Assembly: GCA_024640085.1 (NCBI GenBank)
Contig: JAHEFR010000004.1
Span: 40,855-104,854, forward strand
DNA from: Gammaproteobacteria bacterium
Lineage (GTDB): Bacteria > Pseudomonadota > Gammaproteobacteria > Steroidobacterales > XN24
DNA length: 64,000 nucleotides
Direction of reading: 5' to 3'
The notes beneath the pieces were generated by a model that was not told the DNA's origin, made no database searches, and worked only from the letters and a program-made list of their open reading frames with translations. Positions 48,325 through 57,354 of the stretch are shown here, in pieces. The first letter of the stretch is position 1. Every line of letters starts with the position of its first letter. The position numbers and the translations under genes were made by a program.

Positions 48325-49662
48325 TCAGTCCTCCATGGCGAGAAACGCGTCGCGGGTCAGGTTCTCTACGCCTCGGTTCGTCACGTACACATCGTCCTCG
48401 ATCCGGACTCCCCCATAGGGTGTCAGCGCCGCCACTTTCTCCCAGTCCACCTGCGCTCCCGCCGGTGAACCCCGAAGTGGGTCCAGCAACTGAGGGATGA
48501 AATACAGGCCCGGCTCGATGGTGAAGACGTTTCCAGCTTCCACGAACCGGAGGTTGCGCAGAAATGGATGCTTCTCCGGCTGGCCGATGATCGCGCCGCG
48601 CTTGTCGGCCAGCTTGCCGCCGACGTCATGCACTTGCAGGCCAAGATGATGACCTAGGCCGTGGGGGAAGAATGCGCAGGTCAGCGACTGTTCCACCATG
48701 GCCTCCGGCGACATCGTCACCAAACCGGTGCCAGCAAGGATACCCCCGATGAGGAGATGCATCTCCATGTGGAGATCGACGTAGGAGACGCCGATGGCCA
48801 CCCGGTCCGCCAGGGACTGCTGTGCGTCATCCAGGCGATGGATGAGTTCGCCGAACTGACCTTCCGATGCGCTCCACGTTCGCGTCACGTCCGCCGCGTA
48901 CCCAAAGTAGGCAGCGCCGGCGTCGATGAGCAGGGAGCGTGCCTCGCCGGGCTTTCCCTTATCGGGACAGTCGTAATGGAGTGTGGCGCCGTGCTCGTCA
49001 AAAGCAACGATATTCGGGTATGGCAGGTCACGCTCGAGCTGGCGGGACGCCGACAGGTAGGCCAGATGCACATCCAGCTCGGAGACTCCCGCCCTGAATG
49101 CATCGCGGGCCGCGAGGTGGCCGGCCACGGCGATGCGATTCGCGCGACGGATACACTCCGCCTCGTACTCGGTCTTGTACACCCGCTGATAATCCAGCAA
49201 AGCCACCATGGCTGCCGGATTGACCGCGTCGGGGGCGGTCCCCTCCGGCGTAGCCAGGGGGTCACCGAGGAATGCATAACCACTTTCGGAATCCGGCAGT
49301 TCGCGGATGCCGTCCGCCGGTGTCGTGACACATACAATATCGAAGCGATCGGTCCAGTCACCGGCCGGCGCAGCCGCCACTGCGTGCCAGTAGTCCCTGG
49401 GCTGATAGCAGATCAGCATCGGCCGGTGGGCCGGGCGTACCACGACGAAGGAGTGCGTGTAGTCGCCCGTTGGGACCCATTGCCGGAATCTCGGGTTCAC
49501 CCGGAACGGAAATGCCTGGTCGTCGCCGGCGACCGGCACGGGGACACCCGAGGCTACTACCGCAACATCCCGGGATGCGGCCTCCAGCGCCTCCTCGTAA
49601 TGCGCCTGAAGGCGCGTGTGGTGTTCAACGTAAAACCCCTTGATGGGGTCGGTGTCTGCCAT
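48325..49662 (-). CDS. pepQ: Xaa-Pro dipeptidase (prolidase, PepQ/OPAA type)
   Basis: 445 residues. It hydrolyses dipeptides with C-terminal proline; relatives also cleave organophosphates. The N-terminal domain contains FRVNPRFRQWVP and YQPRDYWHAV, characteristic of the gammaproteobacterial PepQ/organophosphorus acid anhydrolase branch. The C-terminal pita-bread domain carries the five metal ligands: LLIDAGAAY and DVTRTW (Asp), HGLGHHLGLQVHD (His), TIEPGLYF and RIEDDVYV (Glu). The protein is cytoplasmic. It is followed by a cupin gene. The 151 bases upstream, toward the GNAT gene, show nothing recognisable. Confidence 0.93.
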   Translation of the reverse strand: MADTDPIKGFYVEHHTRLQAHYEEALEAASRDVAVVASGVPVPVAGDDQAFPFRVNPRFRQWVPTGDYTHSFVVVRPAHRPMLICYQPRDYWHAVAAAPAGDWTDRFDIVCVTTPADGIRELPDSESGYAFLGDPLATPEGTAPDAVNPAAMVALLDYQRVYKTEYEAECIRRANRIAVAGHLAARDAFRAGVSELDVHLAYLSASRQLERDLPYPNIVAFDEHGATLHYDCPDKGKPGEARSLLIDAGAAYFGYAADVTRTWSASEGQFGELIHRLDDAQQSLADRVAIGVSYVDLHMEMHLLIGGILAGTGLVTMSPEAMVEQSLTCAFFPHGLGHHLGLQVHDVGGKLADKRGAIIGQPEKHPFLRNLRFVEAGNVFTIEPGLYFIPQLLDPLRGSPAGAQVDWEKVAALTPYGGVRIEDDVYVTNRGVENLTRDAFLAMED

Positions 49663-49813
49663 CGCACAAGACCTCGTGACAATGCCCTGACTTTAGCACG
49701 CTGGCAGGTAATCGCGGGCTGCTACCCGGCCAGACGACACCAGTCCCGAGCACCGGACCGACGACTGTCAGAATGCCGCCGCCATGACGAGCACGGTCAC
49801 GTCGGGAGACCCC

Positions 49814-50338
49814 TCACTCCACCGTGTGTCCGATCCGCCGAGTCATGAGCAGACGATCGTGATCGACAAATCCGAATCCACGATACAGGTCTCGCGTGCG
49901 GGTCTTGGCTCGGGCCACTTCCAGGTGGACGGCGCGTACCTGGAATTCCGGGCAGGCCTCGGTCAACGCCGCCAGCAAGAGCGCGCCGACGCCGTTGCCG
50001 CGATATTCGGGGAGGACGAAAAGGTCGTCGACGAAGGCGTCTCTACCCATGAACTCGAGGCTGAAACCCAAAGTCAGTGCGATATACCCGACGACTTCGC
50101 CGTCACATTCTGCGACCCAGACCCGGCCCAGCGAACTGTCGCCGATGAGACGGCCGACGGCCGTTCTGGCCGGGTCCGGCGCGAACGGCATCCCGTCCTC
50201 GGCATAGAAGGCGGCCATGAGGTCGACGACAGCTGCTGTATCGTCGTGCCGCGCCACTCGGACCCTGGTATCGCGGGCATCCCGCGGCCCTTCAGCCACA
50301 AGTGCTTTGGCGCGCCGCCGGGTACCGGCGGCGCTCAC
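49814..50338 (-). CDS. GNAT family N-acetyltransferase
   Basis: 174 residues from a GTG at 50338 that overlaps the preceding stop (GTGA), with GAGAGGAG just upstream. The acetyl-CoA-binding segment is DLFVLPEYRGNGVGALLLAAL (motif A, QxxGxG-like RGNGVG), followed by HLEVARAKTRTRDLYRGFGF. The acceptor is unknown. It is the last gene of a tight group: GNAT, small membrane protein, strictosidine-synthase-like protein, GNAT. Confidence 0.88.
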   Translation of the reverse strand: MSAAGTRRRAKALVAEGPRDARDTRVRVARHDDTAAVVDLMAAFYAEDGMPFAPDPARTAVGRLIGDSSLGRVWVAECDGEVVGYIALTLGFSLEFMGRDAFVDDLFVLPEYRGNGVGALLLAALTEACPEFQVRAVHLEVARAKTRTRDLYRGFGFVDHDRLLMTRRIGHTVE

Positions 50339-51408
50339 GGCTCCTCTCTGGCCGGCGGGGGCAGCGACAGGCGACACACATGATCCATCACGATGCTGCC
50401 CATCAGCAGGCTCCCACCCAGATCATTGGCGCTGGTGATGGAATAGCATCGTCCGGTAGTGTCCTTCAGACTGTACTTCACCCTGCCCTCGGGACTGATC
50501 GCGACAACCCAGCCAACCGGTGGTAACTCGACCTTGCGTATCATCTCCGGCAGGCGCATCAGGATTTCCCTCAGCCAGGGCTTGCCCGCCAGGCGCTCCA
50601 GCTTCGGTTGCTGCGGCGAGGCCAGGGCGATCCAGAACAGTCCGCTGCCGTCGAAGGAAAGGTTGTCCGGATAGCCCGGCAGACCGGCGACGAAGATTTC
50701 AGACTCCCCCGCCCGGGGTCCCTTTATCCACAGCCGCTTGATGCGCCGCAACCAGGTTTCGTTGACGAGCACGTAGGCATCGTCAGGCCCAAGAGCGACG
50801 CCGTTGGCGAACATCAGCCCGTCGAGACGGACGGTGGTCTGGCCGGTTGTCGGGTCGAAGCTCAGCAGCCGGCCGGTTGCCCGGCCTTCCATCATGTCCA
50901 GCTTCCAGTCGCGTTGATCGAAGCGTGTCGAGGCGTCACTGAACCAGATGGTGCCGTCGTCGGCGATGTCCAGGTCGTCTACGAACTTCATCGGCTGTCC
51001 GTCCACCTCGGACACCAATTCGGTCACTGACCCGTCGGGCGCCACAAGTAGAAGGCCCCGGAACGCATCGGCAACGATAAGGTTGCCCGCTGGATCGAAC
51101 TGCAGCCCCAAGGGCCGCCCGCCGGTATCGACGAACTCCTCCCACCGATATCCGCGGAATCGCAGGACGCGACCGTCCTGCAGCCCCGTATAGAAGTTCC
51201 CGTCCGGACCGAGCGTCACGTCCTCCGGTCCGGGGCCGACGCCTCCGGCGAGGACCTCGGCTACACCAAGGACATCGTCGGCCTCGAAGGTGACCCGGTC
51301 GGGATCCACCCCGGGGAACCAGGCCACTGCATCGATGGGCACGGGCCAGAAAAGCAGATAGCCGGCGGCGAGCGCCAGCAGCACGAGGATCCGTTTGAAC
51401 CAGCGCAT
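50335..51408 (-). CDS. SMP-30/strictosidine-synthase-like beta-propeller protein, membrane-anchored
   Basis: 357 residues. An N-terminal hydrophobic segment (about 6-24) anchors a six-bladed beta-propeller, visible in repeated blades such as GPEDVTLGPDGNFYTG, GLQFDPAGNLIVADAFRGL and DDLDIADDGTIWFSDAS. The ending resembles the APMAP/strictosidine-synthase group (ANGVALGPDDAYVLVNETW). Such proteins are calcium-dependent lactonases or esterases; the substrate is unknown. It overlaps the downstream GNAT by four bases and is 36 bases from the small membrane protein upstream. Confidence 0.88.
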   Translation of the reverse strand: MRWFKRILVLLALAAGYLLFWPVPIDAVAWFPGVDPDRVTFEADDVLGVAEVLAGGVGPGPEDVTLGPDGNFYTGLQDGRVLRFRGYRWEEFVDTGGRPLGLQFDPAGNLIVADAFRGLLLVAPDGSVTELVSEVDGQPMKFVDDLDIADDGTIWFSDASTRFDQRDWKLDMMEGRATGRLLSFDPTTGQTTVRLDGLMFANGVALGPDDAYVLVNETWLRRIKRLWIKGPRAGESEIFVAGLPGYPDNLSFDGSGLFWIALASPQQPKLERLAGKPWLREILMRLPEMIRKVELPPVGWVVAISPEGRVKYSLKDTTGRCYSITSANDLGGSLLMGSIVMDHVCRLSLPPPAREEP

Positions 51409-51444
51409 AAGACCCTCCTCACGTCATCCCTCGGCGGTAGCCGC

Positions 51445-51648
51445 TCAGCGCCCGCTTCGTTCCAGCCTCCGACGCAGAAAAGCGGCGATAGCAAGATCTC
51501 CCACTCCTGCCAGGACCATGGCGGCTCCCAGTAGGGGCACTTCCGCAACAAACCACACGAACAGGCCTGCGACGGCGAGAGCGTAGCCGATGACCCGCGT
51601 CATGCTGGCGACTTTCTGCCGTGCTTCCCGGTCTGTACCGTCGTTCAT
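51445..51648 (-). CDS. small two-helix membrane protein
   Basis: 67 residues from ATG 51648, which overlaps the stop of the upstream GNAT gene (ATGA). Two transmembrane segments (about 17-35 and 38-55) are followed by a basic tail (RRRLERSGR). No family is recognised. The coupling to its neighbours and good frame support a real gene; its function is unknown. Confidence 0.65.
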   Translation of the reverse strand: MNDGTDREARQKVASMTRVIGYALAVAGLFVWFVAEVPLLGAAMVLAGVGDLAIAAFLRRRLERSGR

Positions 51649-52127
51649 GACATCGTCTCCCATCGTTCAAGATCGATGACGTGCATGCCGTGGATCAAAC
51701 CTCTGAACATCACGTCGCGTTCGTAGCGGAGGCCGTTTTTCCCGGCCACGCGCAGAGATGCGATGTTGTCCGGGCGGATCAGCGACACCACGCGGGAGTG
51801 CCCTGCCCGGTCGAAGGCGTAAGCCATCACCGCTCGCGCAGCCTCCGTCGCGATCCCGCGGCCGTGACAGGACCTTACCAGATGGTACCCGACCTCGATC
51901 TCGGTGCCGTGATCCAGTCGCTGTTCCAGCAACCCGCAGATCCCGACGAGCCTGAGGTCAGGCCGCTCCGTCACAGCGAGGAACCCGTACGGCCATCCGC
52001 CGCCCACGGACCGGTCCATGACCCGCCCCGTGTCGAGCCAATCCATGGCCGCGACCGAGTCGCGATCGGCCTCCCGGAGGCGTCTCATGGCCAGACGCGG
52101 CGTCTGGATGATGCATTCGCTGTTCAT
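51645..52127 (-). CDS. RimJ/RimL-type GNAT acetyltransferase
   Basis: 160 residues. The opening IIQTPRLAMRRLREADRD is typical of the RimJ/RimL-like GNAT branch, and YHLVRSCHGRGIATEAARAVMAYAF holds the acetyl-CoA pyrophosphate-binding motif (Arg-Gly-Ile-Ala). Substrate could be a protein N-terminus or a small amine. It is the first gene of a four-gene minus-strand set and is divergent from fhs, with 123 bases between starts. Confidence 0.88.
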   Translation of the reverse strand: MNSECIIQTPRLAMRRLREADRDSVAAMDWLDTGRVMDRSVGGGWPYGFLAVTERPDLRLVGICGLLEQRLDHGTEIEVGYHLVRSCHGRGIATEAARAVMAYAFDRAGHSRVVSLIRPDNIASLRVAGKNGLRYERDVMFRGLIHGMHVIDLERWETMS

Positions 52128-52250
52128 GACTGTTGCCCGGAGCCGATTATGGGCGAGAATCGGCCGTGGCCAAAGGCCCGGCGGATTGGACAGGGGCGAG
52201 GCTCGGGCCTAGGCTTGCCGCCATCACCACCAGTCAGAAGGGAGGCCGTG

Positions 52251-53888
52251 ATGGCTGCACAGCGCCCCATCCAGGAGACTGCAGAAAGCCTCGGCATCGC
52301 TCCAGAGTACGTGCTGCTACATGGCAACGACAAGGCGAAGATCCGCCTGGAGGCTGGCGCCGCCACCGGGCGCCGCCCCGGCAAGCTGATCCTGGTCTCG
52401 GCGATGACGCCGACAGGGGCCGGCGAGGGCAAGACGACTACGACCATCGGCCTGGCCCAGGGTATGGCAAGACTCGGCCTGAGCACCTGCATCGCCCTGC
52501 GCGAACCATCCCTCGGCCCGACCTTCGGCATGAAGGGCGGCGCCACCGGGGGCGGCCGATCGGTACTGGTGCCAGCCGAAGACATCAACCTGCACTTCAC
52601 CGGTGATTTCCACGCTATTACGTCGGCGCACAATCTGCTGGCGGCGTTGCTGGACAATCACATCCACCGCAACAAGCCTCCCCACCTCGATCCCCGGCGC
52701 ATCCTGTGGCCTCGGGTCATGGACCTCAACGATCGTTCCCTGAGGCACCTGGTGGTGGGCCTGGGGGGCGCGCTTCAAGGCATCCCGAGGGAGACCGGAT
52801 TCGAGATCACACCGGCCTCCGAGATCATGGCCGCCCTGTGCCTCGCCGAGGACCGCGAGGATCTGCGCGCCAGGATCGAGCGGCTTATCGTCGCCGAGGC
52901 CAGCGACGGCACGCCCTTTACCGCTCATGATCTCGGTGCGGTCGGCGCCATGATGGTTCTGCTCCGCGACGCGATACGCCCCAACCTGGTCCAGACTGCC
53001 GAGGGCGTGCCGGCGTTCGTTCACGGAGGTCCGTTCGCCAATATTGCTCATGGCTGTAATTCGGTGATCGCCACCAAGATGGCCATGTCCCACGCCGACT
53101 GGACTGTCACCGAGGCCGGATTCGGCTTCGACCTGGGTGGCGAGAAATTCTTTGACATCAAGTGCGCCTCCGCCGGACTGGACACGGCGGCCGTGGTGCT
53201 GGTGGTCACGGCCCGGGCCCTGAAACGACACGGCGGTGTCGCCCGGGACAAGCTGACCGTCCCGGACCCTGAGGCAGTGCGATGGGGCCTCGGCAATCTG
53301 CGCAAACACGTGGAGTCGGTGAGGATCTTCCGCGAGACCCCGATTGTCGCGATCAATCGTTTCGATGCGGACAGCGAGGAAGAGATCGCCGTCATCCGGG
53401 AGGCCTGCGACGACATGCGGGTGCCGAGCGAAGTGGCGGATCATTTTCAGCACGGCGGCGACGGGGCAACCGCCCTGGCCGAGGCCGTCATCAAGCACGC
53501 AGAGAAGGAGATGAAGCCGTTCGATCCGCTGTATGCCTGGTCAGAGCCTGTCAAGGACAAGCTGCATCGCGTTGCCAGCGCCATGTACGGCGCCGGACAT
53601 GTGACGTACGAATACCCGGCAGAGAAGGACATCGAGCGTATCGACCGGCTCGGTCATGCCGGGCTGCCACTGTGCGTAGCCAAGACACCCCTGTCGTTCA
53701 CAGGCGACGCGACCATCGTGGGGCGGCCGCGAGACTTCGAACTGAAGATCCGTCGGGTGCTGCTCTCAGCCGGGGCCGGCTATCTTGTGCCCCTGGTGGG
53801 CGATATCGTCCGCATGCCGGGTCTGCCGGCGGATCCCCAGGCCACCCGCATGGACCTGATCGACGGCGAGGTCACCGGACTGGTGTAA
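52251..53888 (+). CDS. fhs: formate--tetrahydrofolate ligase
   Basis: 545 residues from ATG 52251, preceded by GGGAGG. It makes 10-formyltetrahydrofolate from formate, ATP and tetrahydrofolate. The P-loop region TPTGAGEGKTTTTIGLAQG (about 53-71), LREPSLGPTFGMKGGA and EAGFGFDLGGEKFFDIKC are family hallmarks. The open frame reaches back to 51681, but that part overlaps the divergent GNAT gene and is not Fhs-like. It stands alone. A functional link to hutG, which releases formate, is plausible but not shown by gene order. Confidence 0.96.
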   Translation: MAAQRPIQETAESLGIAPEYVLLHGNDKAKIRLEAGAATGRRPGKLILVSAMTPTGAGEGKTTTTIGLAQGMARLGLSTCIALREPSLGPTFGMKGGATGGGRSVLVPAEDINLHFTGDFHAITSAHNLLAALLDNHIHRNKPPHLDPRRILWPRVMDLNDRSLRHLVVGLGGALQGIPRETGFEITPASEIMAALCLAEDREDLRARIERLIVAEASDGTPFTAHDLGAVGAMMVLLRDAIRPNLVQTAEGVPAFVHGGPFANIAHGCNSVIATKMAMSHADWTVTEAGFGFDLGGEKFFDIKCASAGLDTAAVVLVVTARALKRHGGVARDKLTVPDPEAVRWGLGNLRKHVESVRIFRETPIVAINRFDADSEEEIAVIREACDDMRVPSEVADHFQHGGDGATALAEAVIKHAEKEMKPFDPLYAWSEPVKDKLHRVASAMYGAGHVTYEYPAEKDIERIDRLGHAGLPLCVAKTPLSFTGDATIVGRPRDFELKIRRVLLSAGAGYLVPLVGDIVRMPGLPADPQATRMDLIDGEVTGLV

Positions 53889-53896
53889 GCCGTCCC

Positions 53897-54403
53897 TCAG
53901 CTACGGTCGCGGTAGATAGCCGCAGGCAGGATGCGCGGGAAGAAACGTCCGGTCCCGGCAGCATAATCGCGCCAGGCCTGGCCGAACTGGTCCTCCATGA
54001 CCCGCTCCTCCTTGCGGATGACCCAGTGCCACACGGGGTGCAGGGCGATGGCCCACGCGACGAAGGCCCAGTGACCCAGATAGATGGCGAAGCCGAAGTC
54101 GAACCAACTCAGGAACGACGCGTAGAGGGGGTGGCGGACGTAGCGGAATGGCCCGGCCGTGCAGAGCACCTGTCCGCGCTCGCTCGGTCTTAGCGTCCGG
54201 ATACTCCACCACACCAGCACGACAGCGCCGGCAACGCCCACGTTCAGGGCCACGACCTTGGTGTCTTCGGAAATCCCCATCCACCCTCCGGGGGTCGTCC
54301 AGGCCAGCAACACCGCCGTGAACAACAGCCCGATGGACAACACCGATCCGAACGGTCCGACGCCGAATACACGCTGCAACCTGCTCTGTTTGACCGCCAT
54401 CAA
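53897..54403 (-). CDS. isoprenylcysteine-methyltransferase-like (ICMT/PEMT) membrane protein
   Basis: 168 residues with about four transmembrane helices. The C-terminal signature PFRYVRHPLYASFL and the following KEERVMEDQFGQAWRDYAAGTGRFFP match the ICMT/PEMT family of membrane methyltransferases that bind SAM. Bacterial members methylate lipids or small molecules rather than prenylated proteins; the substrate is unknown. Its ATG overlaps the esterase stop (ATGA). It converges on fhs with eight bases between stops. Confidence 0.85.
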   Translation of the reverse strand: MMAVKQSRLQRVFGVGPFGSVLSIGLLFTAVLLAWTTPGGWMGISEDTKVVALNVGVAGAVVLVWWSIRTLRPSERGQVLCTAGPFRYVRHPLYASFLSWFDFGFAIYLGHWAFVAWAIALHPVWHWVIRKEERVMEDQFGQAWRDYAAGTGRFFPRILPAAIYRDRS

Positions 54404-56052
54404 TACCTCCAGCTGGTCAGATCGGCGCCCTCGGGGGCGCTCGCTTCAATCCGCCTGACGATCCTGTCCATATAGAACAGGTTGTACCGCAGACGCGAGA
54501 TCCAGATTGGATTCTCGTGGTCCCCATTCCAGCAATGCTCCGCCCGGTCGCCGTAATCCACCTCGCCCGCGTAATACGGATCCCGGGTGCTCTCCAGGAA
54601 CTCGTCCAGCAGGTACACGGCATTGTTCAGGTAGAAGTTGTCCATGTCACCGCAGTAGACGTTGATCTTGCCCTCCAGCTTCGGCCCGAGGGTCGCCCAG
54701 TCCCGCTGCAGGATGTGGCTCAGGTCGTAATTCTCCCGCCAGTGGGCGGCAACCTCGAAATCGATGTCGCCGGTGCGTTTGTCCCAGAGCCTGCGCGGAT
54801 ACCCGTCGTCCCCCTGGGGCGAGTAGACCGCTTCCCAGATGTCGAACTGCTGGCCCGAGCGGCTGCGGGTGCCGAGCACGAGTTCCAGGTGATTGTCGTC
54901 CTCCATGGTCGAGCTGATCTGTCCCAGGGCATTGCGGAACGACGGTTTGGGGAGCCGGCGGAACGGGCCCGCCCGCCAGTACGCGTTCTCGTCCTCGTAG
55001 ATGTTGGTCAGCATGAAGGCGCGGAAGTCCACCGGATCGGGGCAGGCCGCGAAACAACCGTTGTACTCGTCCGGATAGAAGACCTGGGCCGCAAGCGACT
55101 CCCATCCCCCGGTCGAGCCGCCGTACAGGAATCGCGCCCATCCCTGCCCGATACCCCGGAACCGCTCCTCGATATACGGGATGAGTTCGTACTGGATGGC
55201 GTCACCCCACGGTCCCAGGTTGGCCGAGTTGACCGCATAGGAATCGTCGTAATAGGGGTTGGCGTGCTGGATCTCGACGATCAGCATCCGCGGCACATCG
55301 CTTCCCCTCCACGCCTGATAGAACTTCCAGGCCTCCTGTTCCTGGACACGGTTGTATCCCTCCACTCCGAAGCGCTCACTGAATTCGGGCTCCAGCTCCG
55401 GGTCCGGCGGCACTTCCCGCCAGCCGCTGAGATCCTCCGGGAAGTGGCCGTGGAACACCACCAGCGGGTACCGGGCCTCGGGGTGGTCGTCGAATCCCTC
55501 CGGCAACAGCACATGGGCGCCCAGGTGCATCGGACAACCCCAGAACTTGGTCAGGCGAGGGCTCTCGATCCGGATGTGCCTCACGTACCGGGTATCCGCG
55601 GGCGGCTCGATGGGCAGGATGGCTTCCTCCATCCAGAGCTTGTGGGTCAAGTCGTCCCCGGGGTCCAGTTTCAGCTTGACCGGCCGGCTAAAGAAATTCC
55701 CCGGCTTCTTGTTCCATCTCTGCCCTTCGCCACGATCGCGTGGCAGCTTCACCGTGTGGCCGGTGGCCAGCCGGAACGTGTCGTATCGATTGAGGACGGC
55801 CTGCACCAGGTACTCCCCGGGCGGTAGATTGGTGAGGCTGGCGTGGGGATAGCCAAAGACGGTGTCGTCTATCGTCACCGGCTCCCCCGGCGCCAGTCCG
55901 TCCACGTCTGCGCCGAAGACCTGTATCGCCTTCAGACCGGACTGGACCTGGAATCGGGGTTCGACGTCATCGCGGTCGGAGATCATCAGGATAACGCGCC
56001 CGTCCACCGGGCCGCTGTCGAGGGCTGCATCGTAATGAATGGCGAATCGCAT
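54400..56052 (-). CDS. esterase-type alpha/beta hydrolase
   Basis: 550 residues. The N-terminal 130 residues look like a beta-rich accessory domain. The catalytic domain has a nucleophile elbow GGSTGGWES (Ser313), an oxyanion segment YPLVVFHGHFPED and a late histidine in DRAEHCWNGDHENP. The family is the esterase-D/Fes-like putative esterase group. No signal peptide is present, so it should be cytoplasmic, unusual for large esterases of this sort. Substrate unknown. It is coupled to the downstream methyltransferase and lies 28 bases after the GNAT gene. Confidence 0.82.
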   Translation of the reverse strand: MRFAIHYDAALDSGPVDGRVILMISDRDDVEPRFQVQSGLKAIQVFGADVDGLAPGEPVTIDDTVFGYPHASLTNLPPGEYLVQAVLNRYDTFRLATGHTVKLPRDRGEGQRWNKKPGNFFSRPVKLKLDPGDDLTHKLWMEEAILPIEPPADTRYVRHIRIESPRLTKFWGCPMHLGAHVLLPEGFDDHPEARYPLVVFHGHFPEDLSGWREVPPDPELEPEFSERFGVEGYNRVQEQEAWKFYQAWRGSDVPRMLIVEIQHANPYYDDSYAVNSANLGPWGDAIQYELIPYIEERFRGIGQGWARFLYGGSTGGWESLAAQVFYPDEYNGCFAACPDPVDFRAFMLTNIYEDENAYWRAGPFRRLPKPSFRNALGQISSTMEDDNHLELVLGTRSRSGQQFDIWEAVYSPQGDDGYPRRLWDKRTGDIDFEVAAHWRENYDLSHILQRDWATLGPKLEGKINVYCGDMDNFYLNNAVYLLDEFLESTRDPYYAGEVDYGDRAEHCWNGDHENPIWISRLRYNLFYMDRIVRRIEASAPEGADLTSWRY

Positions 56053-56080
56053 CAGGTTCCCTGTGGACGCTGGATCTGCG

Positions 56081-56551
56081 TCAGTCCTGCAGGTAAAGCT
56101 TGAGTCCGTGGTGGGAATCTACGAACCCCAGGCGTTCGTAGAACCGCGCGGCCTGGGGTCGCTGCCGGTTGGTAGTCAACTGCAGCATGTGACAGCCGGC
56201 TTCGCCGGCCAGGGCCTTGGCGTGCTCCATGAGGGCCCTGCCGATGCCCCTGCCCCGGGCCTCGGACGCAATCCTGACGCCCTCCACCTGTGCCCGCCGG
56301 CGACCCCCGTAGGTGAGATTGGGAAGGATGGACAACTGCAGGGTACCGACGATGCGATCGTCCATTTCCGCTACCAGGAGCGTCTGGCGTGGGTCGGAAT
56401 CGATTTCTCCGAACGCCGCGTGATAGGCCTCCGGGAGCGGGTCCCTCGGCGCCTCCCGATCGGACCCGAGAAGATCGTCGGCCAGCAGTCCCACGATCGC
56501 CGCCAGATCTTCCTTTCGCGCCCCCCGAATCACGACATCCTGCTGATCCAT
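56081..56551 (-). CDS. GNAT family N-acetyltransferase
   Basis: 156 residues from ATG 56551, preceded by GGGAGG at good spacing; an upstream in-frame ATG at 56572 is less likely. The acetyl-CoA motif is VEGVRIASEARGRGIGRALMEHAKALA and the C-terminal block is ARFYERLGFVDSHHGLKLYL, the pattern common in PhnO-like or amino-acid-acetylating GNATs. The acceptor is unknown. Confidence 0.88.
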   Translation of the reverse strand: MDQQDVVIRGARKEDLAAIVGLLADDLLGSDREAPRDPLPEAYHAAFGEIDSDPRQTLLVAEMDDRIVGTLQLSILPNLTYGGRRRAQVEGVRIASEARGRGIGRALMEHAKALAGEAGCHMLQLTTNRQRPQAARFYERLGFVDSHHGLKLYLQD

Positions 56552-56603
56552 CCTGTGCCTCCCAACGGCCAACGCGCAGCATACCGGCGGCGGCCCCGGT
56601 GCG

Positions 56604-57311
56604 CTAATTCCCCGTATCCATCAACGCAGCGGCGAGCAGCAGGAGCAGCCCTGCCGCCCACCAGAGGATGTGCGACATTGCCGGCTTGCCCTCGCGGCCC
56701 TCGCGGAACTGGGGGATCAGGTCCGCGGCGCCGATATAGAGGAAATTCCCGGCGGCGAAGGGGAGCAGGAAATTCAACTCCACCAGCGACGAGGACGCCC
56801 ACGCCAGGACGCCCCCGATGGGGAATGTCAGAGCGGAAAGGAAGTTCGCCGCCAAGGCCTTGCGCGGCGGCCATCCCGAGTGGACGAGGACACCGAAGTC
56901 ACCGAGTTCCTGGGGCACCTCGTGCATCGCCGCCGCGATCCATGCCAGCATGCCGAGGCGGACGTCAGCCACGAAGGCGGCGCCGATGGCCAGGCCGCCG
57001 ACAAGGTTATGCACGGAATCGCCGACCAGGAGCAGGACACCCATCGGTTTGCGGTGATCGTGAGCCGGCCGGTGGCAGTGATGCCAGTTGAGGACGTGCT
57101 CCAGCGTCAGGAAGGTCAGGAAACCCGCCGCCACCCACACATAGACGGCCGGTACGTTGCCCATCAGCGCCACGCCGCCGGGCAGCAGATGGAACAGCGC
57201 GCCGCCGATCAGGGATCCGGACGACAGCGCCACCAGCGGCAACACCAGCCGGTTCACGCGGTCCTCTCCCAGCCACAGGACGAACGCGCCGGACAGTGCG
57301 ATCACGCTCAT
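56604..57311 (-). CDS. ZIP family divalent-metal transporter
   Basis: 235 residues from ATG 57311, with seven or eight transmembrane helices. The metal-binding helices are present: HNLVGGLAIGAAF and HEVPQELGDFGVLV (the HxxPxE-type motif). A histidine-rich loop (NWHHCHRPAHDH) lies between helices 3 and 4, as in many ZIPs. It probably imports zinc or another divalent cation. Helix 1 looks cut short by this start; in-frame CTG codons about 30-42 bases upstream (with GGGAAG before them) would restore it. It follows a small membrane protein gene, with the start 43 bases from that stop. Confidence 0.88.
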   Translation of the reverse strand: MSVIALSGAFVLWLGEDRVNRLVLPLVALSSGSLIGGALFHLLPGGVALMGNVPAVYVWVAAGFLTFLTLEHVLNWHHCHRPAHDHRKPMGVLLLVGDSVHNLVGGLAIGAAFVADVRLGMLAWIAAAMHEVPQELGDFGVLVHSGWPPRKALAANFLSALTFPIGGVLAWASSSLVELNFLLPFAAGNFLYIGAADLIPQFREGREGKPAMSHILWWAAGLLLLLAAALMDTGN

Positions 57312-57354
57312 GGCGAAGCCCGAGAGGAGGATGGCCGTCAGGGGGCTCAGCGGA

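Noticed and set aside
51681..52250. N-terminal extension of fhs to 51681
   Set aside because: The extra ~190 residues lie opposite the GNAT gene, do not resemble Fhs, and ATG 52251 has an excellent ribosome site.
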